Source of the DNA: JAAGZL01 sp050291725
GTDB taxonomy: Bacteria; Pseudomonadota; Gammaproteobacteria; Chromatiales; Chromatiaceae
DNA length: 64,000 bases
Assembly (NCBI GenBank): GCA_050291725.1
Contig: JBNKKH010000027.1
Coordinates: forward strand, 62,001 to 126,000
Direction of reading: 5' to 3'
Shown here: piece after piece, positions 8,086 to 16,026 of the stretch
How positions within the stretch are numbered: position 1 is the stretch's first letter
Layout: each line of letters starts with the position of its first letter
The notes under the pieces: generated by a model
Databases searched by the model: none
Seen by the model: the letters and a program-made list of their open reading frames with translations, nothing else
Told to the model about the DNA's origin: nothing
Made by a program: the position numbers and the translations under genes

Positions 8086-9422
8086 TGGCGGAAACTACCC
8101 TAATAAAAAATGCCAGGATGGTGAACGAAGGAATTACCCTAGATGGAGATTTGCTAATAAGAAACGGCCGCATAGAGCGGGTTGATTCTGAGATTGCCGC
8201 TCCGGAAAACTGCCAGGTGATGGATGCCAAGGGTCGTATTCTGATTCCTGGAATGATCGATGATCAGGTCCATTTCCGTGAGCCGGGGGCTACCAACAAG
8301 GCAGATATCCGCTCCGAGTCCATAGCAGCTGTAGCTGGCGGCATAACCAGTTTCATGGAGATGCCCAACACCAATCCAAATACGGTTACTCTGGATGCTC
8401 TGGAGTCCAAATACAGGATAGCGTCTGAGAGCTCGTTGGCTAATTACGCCTTCTATCTGGGGGCTACCAATGACAATATTGACGTGATTCGCTCTCTGGA
8501 TCCAAAGCAGGCCTGCGGTATCAAGGTATTTATGGGGGCGTCCACTGGCAACATGCTAGTGGATAAGGAAGAGACTCTGGAACAGATTTTTCGAGACGCC
8601 CCGGTGCTGGTGGCTACTCACTGTGAAGACTCACCTACCATTCAGCGCAATGAGGATGAACCGCGGGCCAAGTATGGGGATGATGTGCCTATGTCCATGC
8701 ATCCCGCAATTCGCAGTGAAGAGGCCTGTTATCTTTCCTCATCATTAGCGGTAGATCTGGCTAAGCGTCACGGTACCCGTCTGCATGTACTGCATCTGAC
8801 CACCGCCAAAGAGATGGAGCTATTTTCAACTAAGCCGTTGGATGAGAAGCGGATCACCGCCGAGGTGTGTGTGCATCACCTCTATTTCTCCGATAAAGAT
8901 TATGATCTTAAAGGGGCCTTCATAAAGTGCAATCCGGCCATTAAGACATCTGGCGATCGTGATGCATTGCGTCAGGCTCTGAAGGATGGGCGCATTGACG
9001 TGGTAGCCACAGATCATGCGCCCCACATGCTGGAGGAGAAGCTGGGCAGCTATTTTCAGGCTCCATCAGGACTACCTTTGGTGCAACACGCGCTACCCAT
9101 GATGCTGGAGCTATGCCACGCTGGTAGTTTCCCCTTGGAGATGGTGGTTGAGAAGACCAGTCATGCCCCTGCCAAGCTGTTCCAGATAGAAGATAGGGGT
9201 TATCTGCGTGAGGGCTACTGGGCTGACCTTGCTCTGATCGATTATGATCATGCCTTTCGGGTCGAAAGAGACGATGTGTTGTATAAGTGTGGTTGGTCGC
9301 CTCTGGAGGGGATGCGCCTTAGATCATCTATTGCAGCTACCTTTGTGAACGGGCAGCTAGTTTATCAGCATGGGGAAGTGGATGAGCGTTTTCTGGGTCA
9401 GCGCCTGAGCTTTGCGCGTTGA
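8085..9422 (+). CDS. pyrC: Dihydroorotase (class I-like amidohydrolase)
   Basis: 445 residues, about the length of the long (Bacillus-like) class, not the 340-residue E. coli type. Metal-site motifs are DDQVHFREPG (His63, Arg65), the lysine in GIKVFMGAS near 147, THCED, HVLHLTT and ATDHAPH near 308. It closes carbamoyl-aspartate to dihydroorotate in pyrimidine synthesis. All expected ligands seem present, so an inactive PyrC' paralogue is unlikely. It starts within the gloB stop codon and is followed by a strong hairpin. Confidence 0.92.
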   Translation: MAETTLIKNARMVNEGITLDGDLLIRNGRIERVDSEIAAPENCQVMDAKGRILIPGMIDDQVHFREPGATNKADIRSESIAAVAGGITSFMEMPNTNPNTVTLDALESKYRIASESSLANYAFYLGATNDNIDVIRSLDPKQACGIKVFMGASTGNMLVDKEETLEQIFRDAPVLVATHCEDSPTIQRNEDEPRAKYGDDVPMSMHPAIRSEEACYLSSSLAVDLAKRHGTRLHVLHLTTAKEMELFSTKPLDEKRITAEVCVHHLYFSDKDYDLKGAFIKCNPAIKTSGDRDALRQALKDGRIDVVATDHAPHMLEEKLGSYFQAPSGLPLVQHALPMMLELCHAGSFPLEMVVEKTSHAPAKLFQIEDRGYLREGYWADLALIDYDHAFRVERDDVLYKCGWSPLEGMRLRSSIAATFVNGQLVYQHGEVDERFLGQRLSFAR

Positions 9423-9428
9423 GAAAGG

Positions 9429-9454
9429 GCGGACTTCAGCAATTTGAAGTCCGC
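9429..9454. terminator. Hairpin between convergent pyrC and YgaP-like gene
   Basis: GCGGACTTCA pairs perfectly with TGAAGTCCGC around a 6-base loop. The T-run is weak on the plus strand, so it may be only a 3'-end stabiliser. Confidence 0.65.
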
Positions 9455-9466
9455 ATATAAAACTCT

Positions 9467-9667
9467 TTAGAAGGCAGCTCCGCTTTTTGCGCCCAACTTT
9501 TTCAGGATAGTCGCCAGAGGGCAGAAGCCGGTAAATGCGGCCTGAAACAGATTAATCCCAACAAAGGCGGTAAGCCACCACCAGTTTGGATGGTGCAGTT
9601 GGGTCAGGGCCAGACTGATCAGGATAACTGCTCCTGCGAAGGCCATAACAATACGGTCTATACTCAT
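9467..9667 (-). CDS. YgaP-like inner-membrane protein (DUF2892)
   Basis: 66 residues with two membrane segments (about 7-22 and 28-45) and the family pattern MSIDRIVMAFAG, VGINLFQAAFTGFCPL, ATILKKLG. DUF2892 is also the membrane half of rhodanese YgaP, but no rhodanese domain is attached here. Function unknown. It is divergent from the 9716 gene with a gap of only about 48 bases. Confidence 0.85.
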   Translation of the reverse strand: MSIDRIVMAFAGAVILISLALTQLHHPNWWWLTAFVGINLFQAAFTGFCPLATILKKLGAKSGAAF

Positions 9668-9715
9668 AATAGAATCCCCGGTCCAAAAGCTCCATTATGC
9701 GAACCAATTACTGTG

Positions 9716-11269
9716 ATGTCTATATCTGCTGATTTAATAAAGTCACTGCAAAATCCAGAGGTATGGCCCTATTTTGTCACTGAGGTTGAGGTCGTTGAGA
9801 CCCATATCTCATACCTGCTGTTGGTGGATAACTTTGCCTACAAGATCAAAAAGCCGGTGGATCTGGGGTTTCTCGATTTTTCAACCTTGGAGCAACGCCA
9901 CTACTACTGTGAAAAAGAGCTATGCCTGAATCGGCGTTTGGCTCCAGATCTCTACCTGGATGTAATTGCCATAACTGGAGATAGCCTGCATCCAGAGATA
10001 GGAGGTAATGGTCCAGTCATAGAGTATGCAGTGCGTATGCGGCGTTTCCCGGAAAATGGGCTGCTATCACAACATGTTGAGCGGATTACCCCGGAACTGG
10101 TGGATGGTCTGGCCCGCCAGGTGGCGGATTTTCATGCAGATATAGACCAGTCTGAGGCAGACAGTCCATGGGGATCTCCTGCACGGGTTTTCCACTCCAT
10201 GCAGGAAAACTTCGACACCCTAAGGCTGCTGGAACATGAGCCAGATCTGGCAGCGCAGCTTGATGGTCTGGAGCAGTGGTCGCGTCAAGCATATGTAGAT
10301 CTAACTGGGAGCATAGCAGCGCGCAAGGTAAATGGTTTTGTGCGGGAGTGTCATGGAGATATGCATCTGGGGAATGTCACCCTTATAGATGGTGAAACTG
10401 TAATATTTGATGGTATTGAGTTCAGTGACGAACTACGCTGGATTGATGTAATAAGCGAGATATCCTTCTTGGTTATGGATATGGAGAAGAGGGGGCGGCC
10501 CGAACTGGCACAGCGCTTTCTCAATAGCTATCTAGAGCAGACCGGGGATTATGCCGGACTGGAGTTGCTTTCTCTCTATAAGAGCTATCGGGCGCTGGTA
10601 CGGGCCAAGGTCACTGCCATAAGATTGAGTCAGGGTGGTGTAACGGAAAGTGAGCGGTCAGAACTGGAGCAGGATCTCCACGACTACATCAACCTAGCTG
10701 AGAGCTATACCCAGCCAGGAAAACCGGCTCTGGTGATTACCCATGGCGTATCTGGATCAGGCAAGAGTTTTGCCTCGAAGCTTTTGGCTATGTGGCTGCC
10801 GGCACTGCATATTCGGTCTGATGTGGAGCGCAAGCGCCTTGCCGGATTGAGGCCAGATGAGGATAGTAATTCTGAGTTTGGGAATGGAATCTATAGTGAG
10901 GAGGCAACCAGGAAGAGTTATCAGCGCTTACTGGATCTGGCAGAGGAGCTTCTGGCCTTTGGGTTGATAGTTATCGTGGATGCAACCTTTCTCAAACGCG
11001 AGCAGCGTCAGCTGTTCGCAGAGTTGGCAGAGCGTATGTTGGTGCCATTCGTTATTCTTGATATGCAAGTTAGCAAACAGGTTTTACGGGAGCGGGTAAG
11101 GGAGCGTCTGGAGCATGGAGATGGTGTATCTGAGGCCAATGAAGATATACTGGATCGGCAGCTGGGTATGGATAATCTTCTGTTTGAAGATGAGCAGAGA
11201 AATGTAGTTATAGTGACGAAGGACCACCCCCTTTCCATGTCGGAGATAAGAGCAAAGATCTTTGCCTGA
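9716..11269 (+). CDS. Aminoglycoside phosphotransferase-like / P-loop kinase fusion protein
   Basis: 517 residues from the ATG at 9716; an upstream in-frame start would overlap the divergent DUF2892 gene. The N-terminal part (about 1-320) is APH/protein-kinase-like: FAYKIKKPVD carries a candidate ATP lysine, HGDMHLGN (213-220) is the catalytic loop, and FDGIEFSDELRWIDV the metal loop. The C-terminal part (about 335-517) is a P-loop kinase of the zeta-toxin/chloramphenicol phosphotransferase type with GVSGSGKS (344-351) and a VDATFLKREQR lid region. Such two-domain proteins are widespread in Proteobacteria; the substrate is unknown. Confidence 0.87.
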   Translation: MSISADLIKSLQNPEVWPYFVTEVEVVETHISYLLLVDNFAYKIKKPVDLGFLDFSTLEQRHYYCEKELCLNRRLAPDLYLDVIAITGDSLHPEIGGNGPVIEYAVRMRRFPENGLLSQHVERITPELVDGLARQVADFHADIDQSEADSPWGSPARVFHSMQENFDTLRLLEHEPDLAAQLDGLEQWSRQAYVDLTGSIAARKVNGFVRECHGDMHLGNVTLIDGETVIFDGIEFSDELRWIDVISEISFLVMDMEKRGRPELAQRFLNSYLEQTGDYAGLELLSLYKSYRALVRAKVTAIRLSQGGVTESERSELEQDLHDYINLAESYTQPGKPALVITHGVSGSGKSFASKLLAMWLPALHIRSDVERKRLAGLRPDEDSNSEFGNGIYSEEATRKSYQRLLDLAEELLAFGLIVIVDATFLKREQRQLFAELAERMLVPFVILDMQVSKQVLRERVRERLEHGDGVSEANEDILDRQLGMDNLLFEDEQRNVVIVTKDHPLSMSEIRAKIFA

Positions 11270-11367
11270 CTATCTGTTTTTTAGGTCGATTATCAATGAT
11301 AAAATGCACAAGTTGAGGTAGGGTTGATCTATTCCGTGAGCATTGGCAGTTATTTAGAGGAGTTGTA

Positions 11368-12018
11368 ATGAAAAGTCTATTAACCGTTTGCGTATTAGCT
11401 TTCCTTCTATTTGGAATCTCTATAGCTGTAGCTCAGGAATCTAATTCAGATGTTGCCCCTGCTGCCAGTACTGTTCCTGGTATGGGTCAAGGACGAGGCA
11501 TGGGGCGCAATATGCCAACATTCGAAGAGTTTGATCTGGATAAGAGTGGCTATCTGCACAAGGAGGAGTTTATCCAGGCCCGCACCCAGCGGATTGCTGA
11601 GCGTTCCAAAGAGGGACGTATGATGCGTGGTCTAAGCAATATGATGGAGTTCGAGGATTTCGATAAAGATGGAGACGGAAAAGTTACTCCAGATGAATTC
11701 ACTCAAGGAATGGTTGCCCATAGACAGGGTACGGGGCAGGGAAATGGTCCCGGTATGGGTCAAGGACGAGGCATGGGGCGCAATATGCCAACCTTCGAAG
11801 AGTTTGATCTGGATAAGAGTGGCTATCTGCACAAGGAAGAGTTTATCCAGGCCCGTACCCAGCGGATTACTGAGCGTTCCAAAGAGGGGCGTATGATGCG
11901 TGGTCTGAGTAATATGATGGAGTTCGAAGATTTCGATAAAGATGGAGACGGAAAAGTTACTCCAGATGAGTTCACGCAAGGTCTAGTTGTGCATAGACAA
12001 CAACAGATGCAGCAGTAG
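11368..12018 (+). CDS. Exported EF-hand protein with an internal 91-residue duplication
   Basis: 216 residues. A signal peptide (about 1-22, ending AVAQ) is followed by two nearly identical 91-residue units. Each has a glycine/methionine-rich GMGQGRGMGRNM linker and two EF-hand loops, DLDKSGYLHKEE and DKDGDGKVTPDE, giving four probable calcium sites. The protein should be periplasmic or secreted. The role is unknown; calcium binding is inferred from the loop residues (D-x-D-x-S/D-G). A GGAG Shine-Dalgarno precedes the ATG. Confidence 0.85.
   Translation: MKSLLTVCVLAFLLFGISIAVAQESNSDVAPAASTVPGMGQGRGMGRNMPTFEEFDLDKSGYLHKEEFIQARTQRIAERSKEGRMMRGLSNMMEFEDFDKDGDGKVTPDEFTQGMVAHRQGTGQGNGPGMGQGRGMGRNMPTFEEFDLDKSGYLHKEEFIQARTQRITERSKEGRMMRGLSNMMEFEDFDKDGDGKVTPDEFTQGLVVHRQQQMQQ
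11481..11999 (+). repeat. 273-bp tandem duplication inside the EF-hand gene
   Basis: The motif TATGGGTCAAGGACGAGGCA begins at 11481 and again at 11754, an offset of 273 bp (91 codons). The copies differ by only a few, mostly silent, bases over about 250 bp, pointing to a recent duplication. Confidence 0.9.
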
Positions 12019-12181
12019 CCTATGGCGTATTGAGTGAAACTGTTGCAAAGCCCTTGAATTGAGAACCCTGTCAAGATTTATAAACTATATGCCTATTGTG
12101 GATTTATCTTAATAGCAGATAATTAAGTTCCCTAATAGTATTCATCTTCGCTAAAAGGCGCAGGGATAGGAGATATCCAAA

Positions 12182-12676
12182 ATGGAACGGCTAGGTTTAA
12201 GACGTTTCTTTCGTAAAAGAAAACCAGTAGAGGTAAAACCAAAGCGCGTTGAGCGGCGCAGGGGTAGGCGTGTAGTTCCGCCGACAGGGACGAGTGTGCT
12301 TGTGGTTGATGACTCCTCTACTATACGTTTCGTAGTTTCGAAAATGCTCTGGGAGTCTGGATACAAAGTGGTTGAGGCCTCGAATGGGCGTGAGGGAGTA
12401 GAGATGGCACTGGAGCATAATCCCGATCTAATATTTATGGATGTGGTTATGCCCGGTATCAATGGCTTCCAGGCAACTAGAATGCTGAGAAAGAAAAACG
12501 AAACTCAGAATATTCCTATCATAATCATCAGCGGTAACAAACAGGCAGTAGAACAGTTCTGGGCGGGAAAAATAGGAGCCAGCGACTACATGGAGAAGCC
12601 ATTCGAAAGAGGTGATTTTTTCCAGCGGATGGAGAGGGTTCTTTATCCCTATAAAATTGGTCAAGTGGCCGACTGA
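12182..12676 (+). CDS. CheY-like response regulator with basic N-terminal extension
   Basis: 164 residues. Residues 1-32 are strongly basic (many Arg/Lys). A single receiver domain (about 37-158) follows with acidic pair D43-D44, phosphoacceptor D87 in FMDVVMPG, and the lysine in YMEKPF. No output domain follows. The sequence resembles PilG/PilH-type twitching regulators, but no pil gene is near. The basic leader might bind RNA, DNA or membrane; that is a guess. A perfect hairpin terminator ends the unit. Confidence 0.87.
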   Translation: MERLGLRRFFRKRKPVEVKPKRVERRRGRRVVPPTGTSVLVVDDSSTIRFVVSKMLWESGYKVVEASNGREGVEMALEHNPDLIFMDVVMPGINGFQATRMLRKKNETQNIPIIIISGNKQAVEQFWAGKIGASDYMEKPFERGDFFQRMERVLYPYKIGQVAD

Positions 12677-12738
12677 TATATTTGGCCCCGATATAGCTTA
12701 AAGGTGCGGTTGATAGAGTATGTAGTTACTTGTTGTTG

Positions 12739-12768
12739 AAAGGCCATCCCATATGGGATGGCCTTTTC
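12739..12768. terminator. Bidirectional terminator between response regulator and fccB
   Basis: AAGGCCATCCC and GGGATGGCCTT form a perfect 11-bp stem around a 4-base loop, with A and T runs on either side. The flanking genes are convergent. Confidence 0.9.
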
Positions 12769-12785
12769 TCTTTGGGTTGAACCTA

Positions 12786-14051
12786 TTATCCGAAACAGTC
12801 GGCAAACAGGTTATTGGCCCATGTGAACATCTCCTTGTAACTTTCTTTACTCCATTTTTCTGCTTCCCCTATATGGGTTAGTTGCATCTGATCATAGTCC
12901 TGGTTATAGGCAAAATTCGCTGTTAACCATGAAGCTTGATTGCTTGTTATCGGACTGTAGCAGGCGGAGTTAGTAGTTATGTTTGCGAGACGCTCGGCCG
13001 AGTCAGTAGGGAGTCCTGAAATTGAGCGTACAATTGCATCTGCGCATATCTTGGCCTGGGCATTGGCCATATGGGCAGATTTGGGTTGGTTGGTGTTTTG
13101 AGAGTCGCCAATAATATGCACTCCTTCGAATCCATAAACAGTAGATTCGTAGGTTGTGGGGTCAACCGGTGCCCAGTTTTCGCTATTAGTTAACCCTGAA
13201 TCATAAACAAACTTGGTGGCTTGATTATCAGGGATGACATTTAATACATCAGCTTGGAACTGTCCGGCGCTGGTATTAATGCTCCCGGTTACTGAATTGA
13301 CATCGAGCACTTCAACATCAGGTATATATTGAAGAATATTGCCATAGAGCTCATTGAATGCGCGTGAAAATGTCTCTTTCTCCGCCTGAATACCTGGGTT
13401 TGCATCTAGCACTATGACACTAGGTTTATCTACAGAAGTAACCCCCATGTTATGCATATGGTTAGCAACTAAGCAGGCACGCTCATAAGGCCCTGGTGGG
13501 CAGCGGTAAGGTGACTTTGGAACTGTCATTACAAAGGTTGAGTTGGACTTCATTCCGTTAATCTGGTTTGCCAGCATGGTAGTTTGTTCTCCAGCAATCC
13601 AGGCATGGGGGGTTTTACTTATATCCAATCCACTAGGTTGTACAAAGCCAATACCGGTGGCTACTACTACTCTGTCATAGGTGCCCCATCCATTGTTGGC
13701 AAGACGAACTTTTGTGCCTTGTATCTCTTCCGCTTTGTCGCGGATAACATTAACACGATATTTAGATTGCAGTTTAGCGTAAGGCATTCTTAGTTCATCT
13801 AAGGCTATATTTTCATTGAGTACTAAGTTGCTTAGTACGCATGATACGTGATCCGGGTTAGGATCTACCATAGATACGTCAACCTTGAAATCACTCCAGA
13901 GGCTAAGGTATTTGGCCACGGTGGCTCCAGCAAATCCACCGCCTATAACCAGAATGTGGGGTCTAGCTGCTGCGCTGATAATGCTGGGGAAACCTGTCAT
14001 GGCGAGGCCTGTGCCAGCTGCCTGAATAAAATGTCTACGATTGATTCTCAT
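12786..14051 (-). CDS. fccB: Flavocytochrome c sulfide dehydrogenase, flavoprotein subunit
   Basis: 421 residues from the ATG at 14051, supported by a GGAG Shine-Dalgarno 9 bases upstream; a GTG 15 bases earlier is less likely. A Tat signal (NRRHFIQAAG) leads the protein to the periplasm folded with FAD. The FAD-binding motif VIGGGFAGATVA follows near residue 32. YRCPPGPYERA and SACYSP carry cysteines where the redox disulfide of FccB sits. The subunit oxidises sulfide to sulfur, passing electrons to the cytochrome subunit. It lies 60 bases downstream of the cytochrome gene, in the classic fccAB order. Confidence 0.93.
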   Translation of the reverse strand: MRINRRHFIQAAGTGLAMTGFPSIISAAARPHILVIGGGFAGATVAKYLSLWSDFKVDVSMVDPNPDHVSCVLSNLVLNENIALDELRMPYAKLQSKYRVNVIRDKAEEIQGTKVRLANNGWGTYDRVVVATGIGFVQPSGLDISKTPHAWIAGEQTTMLANQINGMKSNSTFVMTVPKSPYRCPPGPYERACLVANHMHNMGVTSVDKPSVIVLDANPGIQAEKETFSRAFNELYGNILQYIPDVEVLDVNSVTGSINTSAGQFQADVLNVIPDNQATKFVYDSGLTNSENWAPVDPTTYESTVYGFEGVHIIGDSQNTNQPKSAHMANAQAKICADAIVRSISGLPTDSAERLANITTNSACYSPITSNQASWLTANFAYNQDYDQMQLTHIGEAEKWSKESYKEMFTWANNLFADCFG

Positions 14052-14111
14052 GAATTTAATCTCCACTTTGGATTAGATTTAGATTGGTATTGACTGAGGC
14101 TAGTGTTTGTC

Positions 14112-14618
14112 TCAATCATCCTTTTCTTCCTCTTTATCCTTTCTTTTCTTTCTTTCCTTTTTCTCCTTTCGTTCCTTTCTTTCTTTTTTATTCTTTCTTT
14201 CCTTTTTATTCTCTTTGCCCTCGTGATCATGTTCAGAATCAGAATCAGAATCAGAATCAGAATCAGAATCAGAATCAGAATCAGAATCAGAGCCCGATCC
14301 AGCAGATTCCGGAATCGTGTTGTAGTAGGTGGCTATGCGACGAATTTGATCTTCGGTATACCCAAGGGCTTGGTGGTCCATGATGTCATCAGGACTGCCT
14401 TCATTTTGCATCTCCATAAGCTCTTCTATGATTTCGTTGGTACTCTCTCCAGCAAGTGAATCAATATCTCCTACTGCATAGCCATAAGATCCATGACATT
14501 GTGCGCACTGTGAAGCGAGCAAGCGATTGACAGTCATGTCTTCAGCTAAAGCAACTGGTGTTATTGAGATAATGCTGAGTGTAATTAACGACATTAGTCG
14601 TTTGGTTAAATAGTGCAT
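14112..14618 (-). CDS. FccA-like monohaem cytochrome c with Ser-Asp repeat and Lys/Glu tail
   Basis: 168 residues. A signal peptide (ending ALA, about residue 25) precedes one haem site, CAQCH (about 38-42), in a class I cytochrome domain with SLAGES and a MxxM-like MEMQNEG ligand region. After about residue 105 comes a Ser-Asp dipeptide tract, then a tail made almost only of Lys, Glu and Arg to the stop. FccA proteins are usually just the cytochrome part (one or two haems); this tail is not a known piece of the family. Being just upstream of fccB, it should accept electrons from it. Confidence 0.85.
   Translation of the reverse strand: MHYLTKRLMSLITLSIISITPVALAEDMTVNRLLASQCAQCHGSYGYAVGDIDSLAGESTNEIIEELMEMQNEGSPDDIMDHQALGYTEDQIRRIATYYNTIPESAGSGSDSDSDSDSDSDSDSDSDSEHDHEGKENKKERKNKKERKERKEKKERKKRKDKEEEKDD
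14233..14292 (-). repeat. Hexanucleotide microsatellite encoding Ser-Asp
   Basis: Nine perfect TCAGAA units (plus strand) and one TCAGAG unit stand in tandem. As the unit is six bases, gain or loss would change the Ser-Asp tract length without a frameshift. Confidence 0.95.
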
Positions 14619-14757
14619 AACATCTCCTCTCTCTCTTTAGTTTGCGGAATTATTATTGTTGTTATTCACAGATTTGTTTATCAATGAGGATCTAGCAAGC
14701 TAGAAAGGTTGGTGATGAGATGCGGATCAAAGCTGTGGATAATTAATTCTAAAAAAA

Positions 14758-14771
14758 GTGACATATGTCAC
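14758..14771 (-). promoter_or_regulatory. Perfect palindrome resembling a CRP/FNR-family operator
   Basis: GTGACATATGTCAC is a perfect 14-bp palindrome of the form GTGA-N6-TCAC, close to the CRP consensus TGTGA-N6-TCACA. It lies about 140 bases upstream of the fcc cytochrome start, in the 308-base gap (14619-14926) to the tRNA gene. The regulator and its target are inferred. I see nothing else definite in the gap. Confidence 0.45.
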
Positions 14772-14926
14772 AATGCTATAACTTGCTTTGCAACTATTTG
14801 TTTTTATTGGAATTAACTTGCAGATGCTGTGGTATTTATGTGCGGAAAAAGCGCTAAAAGCAGGTGTATATTGATGGGTAAGGAATGATAGCCAGGCAAA
14901 TGCTGGATAGCTTTTATTGTATATAG

Positions 14927-15003
14927 TGGCGCGCCTGACAGGAGTCGAACCTGTGACCTTCGCCTTCGGAGGGCGACACTCTATCCAGCTGAGCTACAGG
15001 CGC
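14927..15003 (-). tRNA. tRNA-Arg (anticodon CCG)
   Basis: The full cloverleaf can be drawn: acceptor GCGCCTG/CAGGCGC, D arm with AGCTCAGCTGGATAGAG, anticodon stem TCGCC/GGCGA around loop CTCCGAA (anticodon CCG, reading CGG), TΨC arm with GGTTCGACTCC, discriminator G and an encoded CCA. The length with CCA is 77. Confidence 0.96.
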
Positions 15004-15061
15004 TAAACTAATCGTTACTTCTTATCGAGTGTGCGGATATCAAGCAGCCTTTCAGGCTGCT

Positions 15062-15181
15062 GGGCGACACTCACGCGGCTTCGCCGCTTCCCCGGCCCAC
15101 TCGCTGGCTCGTGGGCGTTCGGGCTAAAAAAGGTCCACTGGACCTTTTTTTAACGCCCTCACCCAGCTGAGCTACAGGCGC
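15062..15181 (-). pseudogene. Broken tRNA-Arg copy with palindromic insertion
   Basis: The 19 bases at 15163-15181 are identical to the 5' end of the adjacent tRNA-Arg, and GGGCGACACTC (15062-15072) matches its anticodon-stem region. In between lie about 85 bases with several inverted repeats: GCGGCTTCGCCGC and a near-perfect AAAAAAGGTCCA/TGGACCTTTTTT hairpin (15126-15150). CTCAC occurs at both edges. A GCAGCCT/AGGCTGC hairpin (15044-15060) flanks the remnant. No functional tRNA can fold. The rest of the 15004-15458 gap shows nothing I can name. Confidence 0.7.
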
Positions 15182-15458
15182 GTATTTAGGTTTGGTAACA
15201 ACTTCTCTAACGGGGGCTAATGATACATTTCTAACCCATATATATCCAACTGCATGCTACTTGAATTTGTATGGGAGATTGTTTGTCTGACGTCGCGGTA
15301 ATAATCGTCCACTAAAAAAGTAAGGAATTTAACGAGTATTGTAGTAATTAAAGGAGTGATTTTAGGTGGAATCCTTTGATCTTGCTCGATATTTTATTAG
15401 GCTGTGGCTATACTGTCGCGATTATTGTAAAGATATTCCTATGATGGAGGTAAAGGCT

Positions 15459-15968
15459 GTGGGTTTTAAAATTGTTTCCAGTATTAAGAGTTTTTCAGCT
15501 GTAATGGCTGTTGCTTTGGTTGTTGCCAATCCGGTTTCTGCTGCTGAGGATCGTGCAGATGTAATAGAGCGCATTAAGCCGATAGGTCAGGTAGCTGTTG
15601 CTGGTCAGGCTGATGCTACTGTAGCAGAACAGGCTGCCCCTAAGGCCGAAGCAGCTGCGCCTGAGGCTACCGAAACTGCTGCGGCAGAGGCGGTTAATAA
15701 CCTTCCGGCTACTGCTGCTGGTGATCCTGCCGCCCTGGCAACATCAAAAGGCTGTATGGCTTGTCATCAGATTGACACCAAGGTGGTTGGACCTGCATAT
15801 AAAGATGTAGCTGCCAAGTACAAGGGTGATGCCGCCGCCTTAGATACTCTGGTCAAGAAGGTTAAGGCCGGTGGTGTTGGTGTTTGGGGCCAGATCCCTA
15901 TGCCTCCTAATGCTGCCGTTAGCGACGAAGATATTAAGACTTTAGTCGAGTGGGTGCTTTCCCAGTAA
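15459..15968 (+). CDS. Periplasmic monohaem cytochrome c5/c551-like protein
   Basis: 169 residues from the GTG at 15459, chosen because GGAGG stands 8 bases upstream and a normal signal peptide (GFKIVSSIKSF to NPVSA) follows directly; longer in-frame starts would bury it. After a linker rich in Ala, Glu and Pro (about 30-90) comes a small cytochrome domain with CMACH, VGPAYKDVAAKYKG and the axial-Met segment IPMPPN. The domain matches small electron carriers of the c5/c551/c8 type in the periplasm. The donor and acceptor are unknown, though the nearby sulfide dehydrogenase makes sulfur oxidation plausible. Confidence 0.88.
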   Translation: MGFKIVSSIKSFSAVMAVALVVANPVSAAEDRADVIERIKPIGQVAVAGQADATVAEQAAPKAEAAAPEATETAAAEAVNNLPATAAGDPAALATSKGCMACHQIDTKVVGPAYKDVAAKYKGDAAALDTLVKKVKAGGVGVWGQIPMPPNAAVSDEDIKTLVEWVLSQ

Positions 15969-15987
15969 GGGTTGCCCATATTGATTC

Positions 15988-16018
15988 AAAAAGGCAGGGC
16001 CACTGGTCCTGCCTTTTT
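15988..16018 (+). terminator. Rho-independent terminator after cytochrome gene
   Basis: AAAAAGGCAGG pairs with CCTGCCTTTTTT around a short loop. It lies between convergent genes and could also serve rep. Confidence 0.9.
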
Positions 16019-16026
16019 TGTGCTTG

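Noticed and set aside
14233..14292. Possible CRISPR or phase-variable frameshift repeat
   Set aside because: The 6-base unit keeps the reading frame and there are no spacers.
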